Of a stretch of DNA of 64,000 nt, positions 45,181-54,018 are shown one piece after another. The notes under the pieces were generated by a model. The model did not search any database and was not told the origin of the DNA. It saw only the letters and a list, made by a program, of their open reading frames with translations. The stretch's first letter is position 1; every line of letters starts with the position of its first letter. Source of the DNA: Microvirga calopogonii (GTDB taxonomy: Bacteria > Pseudomonadota > Alphaproteobacteria > Rhizobiales > Beijerinckiaceae); contig NZ_QDGA01000001.1 in the NCBI RefSeq assembly GCF_003347665.1, forward strand, positions 372,655 to 436,654, written 5' to 3'. The position numbers and the translations under genes were made by a program.

Positions 45181-46677
45181 ATGCGCGAGGTCGGACATTT
45201 CATCGGCGGCAAGCAGGTTGCCGGCAAGTCGGGTCGCACCACCGAATTCTTCCAGCCCATGACCGGAGAGGTTCTCGGCCGGGTGGCCCTCGCCTCCAAG
45301 GACGAGCTGCGCCAGGCGGTCGAGAACGCGAAGGCCGCACAGCCCGCCTGGGCCGCCACCAACCCGCAGCGCCGCGCCCGCGTGATGATGAAGTTCCTCG
45401 AACTCATCGCCAAGGAGACCGACAGCCTCGCCGACATGCTCGCCCGCGAGCACGGCAAGACGATCGCCGACGCGAAGGGCGACATCCAGCGCGGCGTCGA
45501 GGTGGCCGAGTTCTGCACCGGCATCCCGCATCTCCTGAAGGGCGAGTTCACCGAAGGCGCCGGTCCGGGCATCGACATGTATTCGATCCGCCAGCCGCTC
45601 GGCGTCGTTGCTGGCATCACGCCGTTCAACTTCCCGGCCATGATCCCGCTGTGGAAGCTCTCGCCCGCCATCGCCTGCGGCAATGCCTTCATCCTGAAGC
45701 CCTCCGAGCGCGATCCGGGCGTGCCGATGCGGCTTGCCGAGATCATGATGGAGGCGGGCCTTCCGGCCGGCATCCTCAACGTGGTCAACGGCGACAAGGA
45801 AGTGGTGGACGCGATCCTCGACGATCCGGACATCAAGGCCGTGGGCTTCGTCGGCTCCTCGCCCATCGCGCAATACGTCTATTCCCGCGCCGCGGCGAAC
45901 GGCAAGCGCGCGCAATGCTTCGGCGGCGCCAAGAACCACATGATCATCATGCCCGACGCCGATCTCGACCAGGCGGCGGACGCACTCATCGGTGCCGGTT
46001 ACGGCTCGGCGGGCGAGCGCTGCATGGCCGTGTCGGTGGCGGTTCCCGTCGGCAAGGCGACGGCCGATGCGCTCATGGACAAGCTGATCCCCCGCGTCGA
46101 GAGCCTGAAGGTCGGCCCCTCCACAGATCCGTCCGCCGATTTCGGCCCGATGGTCACCCGAGCCCACATGGAGAAGGTGCGCTCCTACGTGGACATCGGC
46201 GTCCAGGAAGGCGCCAAGCTCGTGGTCGACGGCCGTGACTTCAAGATGCAGGGCTACGAGAACGGCTTCTACATGGGCGGCTGCCTCTTCGACGAGGTGA
46301 CCACCGACATGCGCATCTACAAGGAAGAGATCTTCGGGCCCGTCCTGTCGGTCGTGCGCGCCAAGAACTACGACGAGGCCCTACGCCTGCCCTCCGACCA
46401 CGAATACGGCAACGGCGTCGCGATCTACACCCGCGACGGCGACGCCGCCCGCGACTTCGCCTCCCGGGTGAACGTGGGCATGGTCGGCATCAACGTGCCG
46501 ATCCCGGTGCCGCTCGCCTATTACACCTTCGGCGGCTGGAAGGCCTCGGGCTTCGGCGACCTCAACCAGCACGGCCCCGACGCGGTGCGCTTCTACACCA
46601 AGACCAAGACGGTCACCTCCCGCTGGCCGTCCGGCATCAAGGAAGGCGCGGAATTCTCCATTCCGACGATGAAGTAA
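45181..46677 (+). CDS. mmsA: Methylmalonate-semialdehyde dehydrogenase (CoA-acylating)
   Basis: 498 aa. Catalytic C281 in GERCMA; the usual second catalytic Glu of aldehyde dehydrogenases is absent (CFGGAKNH), as expected for MmsA. N-terminal HFIGGK and C-terminal FGDLNQHGPDAVRFYT are diagnostic. It converts methylmalonate semialdehyde to propionyl-CoA at the end of valine catabolism. First gene of the locus, followed by isobutyryl-CoA dehydrogenase. Confidence 0.95.
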   Translation: MREVGHFIGGKQVAGKSGRTTEFFQPMTGEVLGRVALASKDELRQAVENAKAAQPAWAATNPQRRARVMMKFLELIAKETDSLADMLAREHGKTIADAKGDIQRGVEVAEFCTGIPHLLKGEFTEGAGPGIDMYSIRQPLGVVAGITPFNFPAMIPLWKLSPAIACGNAFILKPSERDPGVPMRLAEIMMEAGLPAGILNVVNGDKEVVDAILDDPDIKAVGFVGSSPIAQYVYSRAAANGKRAQCFGGAKNHMIIMPDADLDQAADALIGAGYGSAGERCMAVSVAVPVGKATADALMDKLIPRVESLKVGPSTDPSADFGPMVTRAHMEKVRSYVDIGVQEGAKLVVDGRDFKMQGYENGFYMGGCLFDEVTTDMRIYKEEIFGPVLSVVRAKNYDEALRLPSDHEYGNGVAIYTRDGDAARDFASRVNVGMVGINVPIPVPLAYYTFGGWKASGFGDLNQHGPDAVRFYTKTKTVTSRWPSGIKEGAEFSIPTMK

Positions 46678-46689
46678 GTCATCACAGAC

Positions 46690-46718
46690 ATGGCCGGGAC
46701 CTGGCTCCCGGCCATTTG
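46690..46718 (+). terminator. Hairpin after mmsA
   Basis: Perfect 10-bp stem ATGGCCGGGA/TCCCGGCCAT with a 6-base loop and a short TTT, 12 bp after the stop. The T-run is weak, so attenuation before the acyl-CoA dehydrogenase gene is more likely than full stop. Confidence 0.55.
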
Positions 46719-46826
46719 CTTTCAGGGCCGCATCTTTTTGACGGCACCCCGGACCACTTCGCCGCAGAATGCTCTAGATCCAAAGTCGGGGTGCACGAAG
46801 CGCCTCTGTCGTGACGATTTAGGACC

Positions 46827-47978
46827 ATGACCCAGTTCTCTCTCACCGAAGATCAAATCGCCGTCCGCGACATGGCCCTTGCCTTCGCGGCGGACAATCT
46901 CGCTCCCCATGCCCTCGAATGGGACGAGAAGAAGCATTTTCCCGTGGACGTGATGCGGGAGGCCGCCTCCCTCGGCATGGCGGCGATCTACACCCGCGAC
47001 GACGTGGGCGGATCGGGCATGACGCGGCTCGACGCGGCGCTGATTTTCGAGGCGCTCGCCACCGGCTGCCCAGCGGTCTCGGCGTATCTTTCGATCCACA
47101 ACATGGCGACCTGGATGATCGACCGCTACGGGTCGGAAGAGCAGCGCCAACGCTATATCCCGCGCCTCGTCACCATGGAGCTGATCGCGAGCTATTGCCT
47201 GACCGAGCCGGGCTCGGGCTCGGACGCGGCAGCGCTCAAGACCAGGGCCGTGCGCGACGGCGATCATTACGTCGTCAACGGCGTGAAGCAGTTCATCTCG
47301 GGTGCCGGCACCTCGGACATCTACGTGACCATGGTGCGCACGGGCGAGGACGGCCCTTCGGGCATCTCGACCCTGGTGATCGAGAAGGACATGCCGGGCG
47401 TGTCCTTCGGCGCGCAGGAGAAGAAGATGGGCTGGAACGCGCAGCCCACCGCAGCCGTGATCTTCGAGGACGTGCGCGTGCCGGTCGCAAACCGGCTCTC
47501 GGACGAGGGCCAGGGCTTCAAGATCGCCATGTCGGGCCTCGACGGCGGGCGTCTCAATATCGGCGCCTGCTCGCTGGGCGGCGCGCAGGCTGCGCTCGAC
47601 AAGGCGCTGGCCTACACGAACGACCGCAAGGCCTTCGGCCGGCGCATCGCGGAATTCCAGGCGCTCCAGTTCAAGCTCGCCGACATGGCGACCGAACTCG
47701 AAGCCGCACGCACCTTCCTGTGGCGTGCGGCCTCCGCTCTCGACGCCAAGGCGCTCGACGCGACGAAGCTCTGTGCCATGGCGAAGCGCATGGCCACCGA
47801 CGTGGGCTTCCAGGTGGCGAACGACGCCCTGCAGCTTCATGGCGGCTACGGCTATCTCGCCGATTACGGCATCGAGAAGATCGTGCGCGATCTGCGCGTT
47901 CACCAGATTCTGGAGGGCACCAACGAGATCATGCGGCTCATCGTGGCGCGCGATCTGGTGGGACGCGGGAATCGGTGA
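46827..47978 (+). CDS. Isobutyryl-CoA dehydrogenase (acyl-CoA dehydrogenase family)
   Basis: 383 aa. Typical acyl-CoA dehydrogenase domains: helical N-terminus, YCLTEPGSGSDAA flavin-binding loop, QFKLADMATELEAAR, and catalytic E363 in ILEGTNEI. The close fit to isobutyryl-CoA dehydrogenase is supported by its place between mmsA and 3-hydroxyisobutyrate dehydrogenase. It would oxidise isobutyryl-CoA to methacrylyl-CoA. The hydratase and hydrolase steps are not encoded nearby. Confidence 0.9.
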   Translation: MTQFSLTEDQIAVRDMALAFAADNLAPHALEWDEKKHFPVDVMREAASLGMAAIYTRDDVGGSGMTRLDAALIFEALATGCPAVSAYLSIHNMATWMIDRYGSEEQRQRYIPRLVTMELIASYCLTEPGSGSDAAALKTRAVRDGDHYVVNGVKQFISGAGTSDIYVTMVRTGEDGPSGISTLVIEKDMPGVSFGAQEKKMGWNAQPTAAVIFEDVRVPVANRLSDEGQGFKIAMSGLDGGRLNIGACSLGGAQAALDKALAYTNDRKAFGRRIAEFQALQFKLADMATELEAARTFLWRAASALDAKALDATKLCAMAKRMATDVGFQVANDALQLHGGYGYLADYGIEKIVRDLRVHQILEGTNEIMRLIVARDLVGRGNR

Positions 47979-48006
47979 TCTTGAGCAATAGATTGCACCC
48001 TCAAGC

Positions 48007-48114
48007 CCTCATCCTGAGGAGGACCCTCAGGTCCGTCTCGAAGGACGAGGGCGTTTCCAGCGCACACTGGAATCTCCTTCGAGACGCAGACTGCGTCTGC
48101 TCCTCAGGATGAGG
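48007..48114. repeat. ~100-bp dispersed palindrome, family B, copy 2
   Basis: Outer arms CCTCATCCTGAGGAG and CTCCTCAGGATGAGG, inner arms GTCTCGAAGGA and TCCTTCGAGAC, as in the copy at 26236. The centre differs between copies. Its right end (AGGATGAGG) lies just before the next gene. Confidence 0.85.
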
Positions 48115-48120
48115 ATTGAA

Positions 48121-48498
48121 ATGAATATTGCTATTCGATCGCTTGGCCTCGGCTTCGGTCTCGCTGCCGTCATCTTCGCGCTGTTCCATGTCGCCGGCCC
48201 ATGGTTCTTCCTCGAAGGACGCCGGCCGTTCCAGCTCAACTTCACGGTCGGAGGAGCGCTTGGTTTGGTCCTCGGCCTGTCCGCCCCGTCGATCCTGCGC
48301 GTCCCGGCGAAAGCAGCGATCCACGCCATGGCTTTGACCGCTGTCCCAGGCATGCTGATCATGGCGGCCGTCGGGTCGCATTTCGCCGTGTTCTTTCCGC
48401 AGCTCGATCCGGGACTCGACAAGGTGTTCGGATCGCTGATGCTGTGGTTCTACGGGTTCGCATTGGCGGGATCGCTCTGGAGAGCGCGCAACGCGTGA
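48121..48498 (+). CDS. Small membrane protein, unknown function (125 aa)
   Basis: Three or four hydrophobic segments: ~8-28, ~45-60, ~72-92 and ~105-120. A positively charged C-terminus (WRARNA). No family recognised. It lies between isobutyryl-CoA dehydrogenase and 3-hydroxyisobutyrate dehydrogenase on the same strand, where many valine operons carry a hydrolase. The ATG at 48121 was used; an in-frame ATG at 48109 lies in the repeat. GGATGAGGA from the repeat end may serve as ribosome-binding site. Confidence 0.7.
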   Translation: MNIAIRSLGLGFGLAAVIFALFHVAGPWFFLEGRRPFQLNFTVGGALGLVLGLSAPSILRVPAKAAIHAMALTAVPGMLIMAAVGSHFAVFFPQLDPGLDKVFGSLMLWFYGFALAGSLWRARNA

Positions 48499-48544
48499 CG
48501 GCAGCCCTCATCGCAACATCGCAAAACAAGACGGGAGGAGTCTC

Positions 48545-49435
48545 ATGACCAACATCGCCTTCATCGGCCTCGGCAACATGGGCGGCCCCATGGCGGCCAA
48601 TCTCGCCAAAGCCGGACATTCCGTCACCGGCTTCGACCTGTCGCCTGCCTCCTGCGATCAGGCGCGGAGCGACGGTGTGAGCGTCGCCGCATCGACCGTC
48701 GATGCGGTACGGGACGCCGAAATCATCGTTACCATGCTGCCGGCCGGCAAGCATGTGCTCTCGGTCTGGGCGGACATCCTCCCTTCGGTGAAGGAAGGCA
48801 CGCTGTTGATCGATTGCTCGACCATCGATGTGGAGAGTGCCCGCAAGGCGCATGTGATGGCGCGCGAGCAGGACCGCAGCCTGTCGAGCCTCGACGCGCC
48901 GGTGTCGGGCGGTGTCGGCGGCGCGAAGGGAGCGACGCTCACCTTCATGGCGGGCGGCGCCAGGCAGGCGTTCGACAGGGCTGAGCCGATCCTGTCGAAG
49001 ATGGGCAAGAAGGTCGTTCATTGCGGCGAGGCGGGCGCCGGTCAGGCGGCGAAGATCTGCAACAACATGATCCTCGGGATCTCGATGATCGGCGTGGCGG
49101 AAGCCTTCGTGCTTGGTGAAAAGCTCGGTCTCTCGCATCAGGCGCTCTTCGATGTCGCCTCCACGTCCTCGGGCCAGTGCTGGTCGCTCACCACCTACTG
49201 CCCTGTGCCGGGACCGGTGCCGGCTTCCCCGGCCAACAACGGCTACAAGCCGGGTTTCGCCGCGGCCCTGATGCTCAAGGACCTGAAGCTGGCCCAGGAG
49301 GCCGCTCTCGCGTCCGGAGCCCCGACGCCCCTGGGCGCGGAGGCGGCGCAGCTCTATGCCCTGTTCAACAATGCCGGGCACGAGGGCGACGATTTCTCGG
49401 GGATCATCAACTTCATCCGCGGGCAGAAGGGCTGA
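48545..49435 (+). CDS. mmsB: 3-hydroxyisobutyrate dehydrogenase
   Basis: 296 aa. NAD-binding GLGNMGGPMAANL at the N-terminus, DAPVSGGVGGA (substrate loop) and catalytic K170 in GAGQAAKICNN. It oxidises 3-hydroxyisobutyrate to methylmalonate semialdehyde, the substrate of MmsA. GGGAGGA lies before the ATG. Completes the valine locus that starts at 45181. Confidence 0.94.
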   Translation: MTNIAFIGLGNMGGPMAANLAKAGHSVTGFDLSPASCDQARSDGVSVAASTVDAVRDAEIIVTMLPAGKHVLSVWADILPSVKEGTLLIDCSTIDVESARKAHVMAREQDRSLSSLDAPVSGGVGGAKGATLTFMAGGARQAFDRAEPILSKMGKKVVHCGEAGAGQAAKICNNMILGISMIGVAEAFVLGEKLGLSHQALFDVASTSSGQCWSLTTYCPVPGPVPASPANNGYKPGFAAALMLKDLKLAQEAALASGAPTPLGAEAAQLYALFNNAGHEGDDFSGIINFIRGQKG

Positions 49436-49571
49436 ACGAACCGGGGATCCGGCATCGGCGGTCACGGCAAAGGAGGGCTATACCCCTCCTGGAGGCGAGA
49501 CAAAGGAAGGCGTGTGTTGCATCGCACCTACAGCTTTTCACATTCTCGTCCATTAGGCTTTCCGCTCCTGA

Positions 49572-50810
49572 ATGCTCAACCGTCGATTGCCTGACCGCAT
49601 GATCCGCCCCGTTGCCCAAGCGGCCAATCCCTCAGCCGATGCCGCCGCCATGCTGCGGCGCCTCGGCTTCGCGCTCCTGTTCTTCGCCGTCCCCCTGGCG
49701 GCTCTGTTCACGCGGCGTGCCTTGGTCGTCATGGCGCCCCTGGCGGTCATTCTCCTCGTCCTCGCCTCGGTGCTCGAGGGAAGCGCCAGAAACGCCTGGG
49801 ACAAGCTGATTACCCTTGCCACCTCCCCGGGCGGCATCGCGGGGCTCGTCCTGCTGCTCTGGGCCGGGCTGTCCCTGGTCTGGACACCGTTCCTGCCGCA
49901 GGCTTCCGAGCGGCTTTTCAACATCGTCGGCATGGCCCTCATGGGCCTTGGCGGATATCTCGCCATTCCCGAGCGGATGCGCTCGGCCAATCTCTATCTT
50001 CTCCCCGTCGGCGTCGGCCTCGCGGCCGTGATCGCCATCGGCCTGACGCTCACCGGCGGCAGCCGCTTCGACCCGGGCGGCCCGAGCCTGGAGCGCGGCA
50101 TGCTCATGCTCGTCCTGCTGGTCTGGCCCGCCATCGCCTGGCTGCATTCCCGGGGACGCAATCTGGAGGCCCTCGGCCTCGCGCTTGCCGTGGCCGTCTG
50201 CTCCCTCCTCACCCGTGACGGCCTGCCCCTCTACGGCTTGGCCGCAGGCGCCATCGTCTTCGTCATCACGGCCTGGAACCCGGTCCTCGGCGCTCGCCTG
50301 ACGGGGTTCGTCATGGCGGGCCTGCTGCTGTTCGCGCCGGTCCTTCCCTTCATCCTGAAGCCGGTGGCGGCAGGGCTGCTTGGCGCAGGTTCGCCGGCAA
50401 CGCTCGGCCTTGAGGCTTGGCGCAACGTCATTCTCGACGATCCGCTGCGGCTCCTGACGGGACACGGCCTGGAGACGGCCCTGCGCGGACGCTTCTTCGG
50501 GTTGATGCCGCCGAGTGCTCCGTCGACGCTGCTGTTCGAGATCTGGTTCGAACTCGGACTCGTGGGTGCCGTGGCCGGCAGCGTCCTGCTGTACCAGATC
50601 GTGGTCGGCGCAGAGAGCCATCGCGCCACCGTGGCGCCGAGCATCATGGCGGCGTTCGCCTGCACCTATGCGCTGGGCTGCCTCGGCATCGGCACCACCC
50701 AGGTCTGGTGGTTCACGGCACTCCTGGTCCTGGTCCTGATCTTCGTCGCCATCGAGCGAGGACAGTTCCGCACGAAGCGCCCCAAGGCCGTTCTGCGCCG
50801 CACACCATAA
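49572..50810 (+). CDS. O-antigen ligase/polymerase-like membrane protein
   Basis: 412 aa with ten or more hydrophobic helices. The segment LLTGHGLETALRG followed by PSTLLFEIWFELGLVGAV looks like the periplasmic loop and following helix of Wzy/WaaL-type proteins, in which such loops carry a conserved His and Glu. No other LPS or polysaccharide genes are adjacent. The ATG at 49572 was used; ATG 49602 is a possible alternative. Family placement is probable, exact substrate unknown. Confidence 0.65.
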   Translation: MLNRRLPDRMIRPVAQAANPSADAAAMLRRLGFALLFFAVPLAALFTRRALVVMAPLAVILLVLASVLEGSARNAWDKLITLATSPGGIAGLVLLLWAGLSLVWTPFLPQASERLFNIVGMALMGLGGYLAIPERMRSANLYLLPVGVGLAAVIAIGLTLTGGSRFDPGGPSLERGMLMLVLLVWPAIAWLHSRGRNLEALGLALAVAVCSLLTRDGLPLYGLAAGAIVFVITAWNPVLGARLTGFVMAGLLLFAPVLPFILKPVAAGLLGAGSPATLGLEAWRNVILDDPLRLLTGHGLETALRGRFFGLMPPSAPSTLLFEIWFELGLVGAVAGSVLLYQIVVGAESHRATVAPSIMAAFACTYALGCLGIGTTQVWWFTALLVLVLIFVAIERGQFRTKRPKAVLRRTP

Positions 50811-50902
50811 AGGCCTCGTTCTTCCTCGTCGTGAAGGATTGACGGAAGGGCATCGCGTCTGCTTGGCTGGCGCCTTCCGGATTCTTGACCCCGAGGAACG
50901 AC

Positions 50903-52072
50903 ATGCCGATCATCAACCGCGTCGCCGATCTTGCCGATGAAATCACCGCCTGGCGCCGCGACTTCCATGAAAACCCGGAGCTGCTGTTCGACGTGCACCG
51001 CACGGCCGGCATCGTGGCCGAGAAGCTGAAGAGCTTCGGCTGCGACGAAGTCGTGACAGGCCTCGGGCGGACCGGGGTCGTCGGCGTGATCCGGGGCCGC
51101 TCGAACAATTCCGGTAAGGTGATCGGCCTTCGCGCCGACATGGACGCGCTTCCCATCGAGGAGGCGACGGACGTTCCCCACAAGTCCAAGGTGCCGGGCA
51201 AGATGCATGCCTGCGGCCATGACGGCCACACGGCGATGCTGCTCGGGGCGGCGAAGTACCTGGCCGAGACCCGCAACTTCGACGGCACGGCGGTGGTGAT
51301 CTTCCAGCCGGCCGAGGAAGGCGGCGGCGGCGCCAACGAAATGCTCAAGGACGGCCTGCTGGAGCGCTTCGGCGTGCATGAGGTGTACGGCATGCACAAC
51401 ATGCCGGGCATTCCCGTGGGCCAGTTCGCCATCCGGCCGGGCGCGATGATGGCCGCGGCCGACCGGTTCACGATTCAGATCGAGGGCAAGGGCGGCCATG
51501 CGGCGCGTCCGCACGACTGCATCGATCCGGTGGTCATCTCGGCCCACATCATCACGGCCCTCCAGACGATCGCATCGCGCAGCGCCGATCCGCTGGATTC
51601 GGTAGTGGTCTCCGTCTGCACCGTGAAGGCGGGCGAAGCCTTCAACGTGATCCCGCAGACCGCGACCCTGCTCGGCACCGTGCGCACCCTCTCTCCGGAC
51701 GTGCGCGATCTCGCCGAGACCCGCATCCGCGCCATCGTGGAGAACGTCTGCGCGGCCTTCGGCGCGAAGGCCGAGGTCGAGTACGACCGCGGCTATCCGG
51801 TGACCATGAACGACCCTGACAAGACGGAATTCATGGCGAACGTCGCGCGTTCCGTCGCGGGCGAGAACGCCGTCGACACCACGGTGCTCCCGCTCATGGG
51901 CGCGGAGGATTTCTCCTACATGCTGGAAGAGCGCCCGGGAGCCTACATCTTCCTCGGCAACGGCGACACGGCGGGCGTCCACCACCCGGCCTATGACTTC
52001 AACGACGAGGCGAGCGCCTACGGCGTCTCGCTCTGGGCGAAGATCGTCGAAACCGGCATGCCGGCGCGATAG
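50903..52072 (+). CDS. M20D family amidohydrolase (hippurate hydrolase/aminoacylase type)
   Basis: 389 aa. Metal ligands in MHACGHDGH (C104, H106) and E138-E139 in QPAEEGGGG; dimerisation motif GKGGHAARPH; C-terminal GAEDFSYML. It removes acyl groups from N-acyl amino acids such as hippurate or N-acetyl derivatives. GAGGAA stands six bases before the ATG at 50903. The stop TAG is followed at once by the family A repeat. Confidence 0.9.
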   Translation: MPIINRVADLADEITAWRRDFHENPELLFDVHRTAGIVAEKLKSFGCDEVVTGLGRTGVVGVIRGRSNNSGKVIGLRADMDALPIEEATDVPHKSKVPGKMHACGHDGHTAMLLGAAKYLAETRNFDGTAVVIFQPAEEGGGGANEMLKDGLLERFGVHEVYGMHNMPGIPVGQFAIRPGAMMAAADRFTIQIEGKGGHAARPHDCIDPVVISAHIITALQTIASRSADPLDSVVVSVCTVKAGEAFNVIPQTATLLGTVRTLSPDVRDLAETRIRAIVENVCAAFGAKAEVEYDRGYPVTMNDPDKTEFMANVARSVAGENAVDTTVLPLMGAEDFSYMLEERPGAYIFLGNGDTAGVHHPAYDFNDEASAYGVSLWAKIVETGMPAR

Positions 52073-52117
52073 AGCATCGAACGCAAAAGTGGGAACCGGT
52101 TTTGCGTGAAAAGATGC
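52073..52117. repeat. Dispersed palindromic repeat, family A, copy 2
   Basis: First 36 bp identical to 10775-10810; closes with AAGATGC. It begins directly after the amidohydrolase stop codon TAG. Confidence 0.8.
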
Positions 52118-52142
52118 GAGAAGCTTAACTCCGCTCAACAAA

Positions 52143-52175
52143 AAACCGCCGCCGGATCGTCTCCGGCGGCGGTTT
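52143..52175. terminator. Bidirectional intrinsic terminator
   Basis: Perfect 14-bp stem AAACCGCCGCCGGA/TCCGGCGGCGGTTT, 5-base loop, T-rich on both strands. Lies between the convergent amidohydrolase and lactate permease genes. Confidence 0.85.
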
Positions 52176-52189
52176 CATTTTATCTCGCG

Positions 52190-53872
52190 TCAGTGCAGGA
52201 CCATGTTCGTGAACGGCGAGACATAAGCCTGCAGCATGACGAGTCCGCCGACCAGGCAGGCGAGCACGATGGAGTGCCAGAACACGAAGCGCAGGATGCT
52301 TCCCTCATGGCCGAACCAGTTCGTCGCCGTGGAGGCCACGACGATGGACTGCGCATCGATCATCTTGCCCATCACGCCGCCGGACGAGTTCGCCGCCGCC
52401 ATGAGGATGGGCGACAATCCGAGCTGCTCGGACGTGATCTTCTGCAAGCCGCCGAACAGCACGTTGGACGCGGTATCGGACCCCGTGAGCGCCACGCCGA
52501 GCCAGCCGAGCAGCGTGCCGAAGAACGGGTAGAGAATGCCGGTCCCGGCAAAGGCGAGGCCGAGCGTCGCGTCGACGCCAGAGAAGCGCGTCAGCGTGCC
52601 GATGGCCAGCATGGCCGCGATGGTGATGAGCGAATAGCGCAGCACCCAGATGGTCTCGAACCAGGCCGTGACGAGCCGCAGGGGCGAGAAGCCCATGACG
52701 AACCCGGCGATGATCGCGGCGATCAGCACGCCCGTGCCCGTGTAGGACATGTAGGTGAAGGCGAAGACGGCGGGCTCCGCCGTGGGATTGGCCACGATGG
52801 GCGCAACCTTCTGCACCATGTTGTGCAGGCCCGGAACCGGGTAGCTCCAGGTGAAGATCGGGTTGACCAGCGCCTTGAACCAGCCCGTGCCCCAGATGGC
52901 GACGATCACCGACAGGATGATCCACGGCACCCAGGCCCGGAAGACCTCGTCGCGGCTCGGCTTGGGCGCCACGTTGGCCGTGCCGGCGCCCAACGGAGCC
53001 GGACGCGGCATGGTGGTTGCGGAGACGTCGTGCGTGCGAAGCGCCGGGGACGTCCAGATCTCTCTCGGGCGCCAGATGCGCATGAAGCCGACGAGGCAGG
53101 CCATCGAGATCAGGGATGCGCCGATATCGACGATCCAAGGGTTGATGTAGTTCGAGATCAGGAATTGCGGAATCGCGAAGGATATGCCGCAGACCAGGAT
53201 CGCCGGCCACACCTGCATCATGCCGCGGAAGCCTGCGAACACCCAGATCAGCCAGAACGGCACGATCAGCGAGAAGAAAGGCAGCTGCCGACCGACCATT
53301 GCACCGAGCACGTAAGGATCGAAACCTGTGACGGAGGCAAGACCTTGGATCGGCGCGCCAAGAGCACCGTAAGCCACGGGAGCCGTGTTGGCGATCAGCG
53401 AAAGGCCCGATGCGGCGAGCGGGGAGAACCCGAGCCCGATGAGGATCGCGCCCGTCACGGCGACCGGAGTGCCGAATCCGCCGGCACCTTCGAAGAAGGC
53501 ACCGAAAGCGAAGGCGACGAGAAGCAGTTGCAGGCGGCGATCGGTCGTGAGGTCGCCGACGGATTGCTGAAGCGTCGCGAACCATCCCCTTTCCACCGTG
53601 AGCCGGTAGAGAAAGATGACGTTCAGGATGATCCATCCGATCGGGAACATGCCGGTCGCAACGCCGAACAGGGCGGCGCGCGTGGCAAGCCCCGCCGGCA
53701 TGGTGAACAGGAAGACCGAAACCGCAATGGCCGCGAGAAGGGCGATGACGGCGGCGATGTGCGCCTTCACCTTGCCCGAGGCGATCATCACCAGAAGCAG
53801 AACGACGGGAATCGCCGCTGCTATGGTCGACAATGTTGCATTGCCGAATGGATTATAGACTTGGCTCCACAT
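52190..53872 (-). CDS. lldP: L-lactate permease
   Basis: 560 aa, the LctP/LldP size, with about 13 hydrophobic helices. Conserved segments include FEGAGGFGTPVAVTGAIL, NTAPVAYGALGAPI, and near the C-terminus GSDTASNVLFGGLQKIT and ANSSGGVMGKMI. It imports L-lactate (and often glycolate or D-lactate) with protons. No lactate dehydrogenase gene is adjacent. Confidence 0.95.
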   Translation of the reverse strand: MWSQVYNPFGNATLSTIAAAIPVVLLLVMIASGKVKAHIAAVIALLAAIAVSVFLFTMPAGLATRAALFGVATGMFPIGWIILNVIFLYRLTVERGWFATLQQSVGDLTTDRRLQLLLVAFAFGAFFEGAGGFGTPVAVTGAILIGLGFSPLAASGLSLIANTAPVAYGALGAPIQGLASVTGFDPYVLGAMVGRQLPFFSLIVPFWLIWVFAGFRGMMQVWPAILVCGISFAIPQFLISNYINPWIVDIGASLISMACLVGFMRIWRPREIWTSPALRTHDVSATTMPRPAPLGAGTANVAPKPSRDEVFRAWVPWIILSVIVAIWGTGWFKALVNPIFTWSYPVPGLHNMVQKVAPIVANPTAEPAVFAFTYMSYTGTGVLIAAIIAGFVMGFSPLRLVTAWFETIWVLRYSLITIAAMLAIGTLTRFSGVDATLGLAFAGTGILYPFFGTLLGWLGVALTGSDTASNVLFGGLQKITSEQLGLSPILMAAANSSGGVMGKMIDAQSIVVASTATNWFGHEGSILRFVFWHSIVLACLVGGLVMLQAYVSPFTNMVLH

Positions 53873-54018
53873 GAGCTTTCCCCCTAAACCCGCCAGCGCA
53901 AGCTGGCATGCATGGCGTAGCGGTCAGGCCAGAGCGGTCTTTCCGCCTCCGGGGAAAAGCTAGAACGTTGTCCTACTGCGACAATATGAACTTGAGTGGT
54001 ATATGGCGGTTCCGACCG
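53873..54018. other. Short intergenic region
   Basis: 146 bp between the lactate permease start and the ribA-type stop, both on the minus strand. It should hold the permease promoter; no clear boxes or terminator were recognised. Confidence 0.4.

Noticed and set aside
48007..48114. tRNA or structured RNA gene
   Set aside because: The fold is a single long palindrome shared with 26236; there is no cloverleaf or known RNA motif.
52106..53887. A 593-codon plus-strand open frame
   Set aside because: Antisense to the lactate permease; Arg/Asp/His-rich with no recognisable domain.
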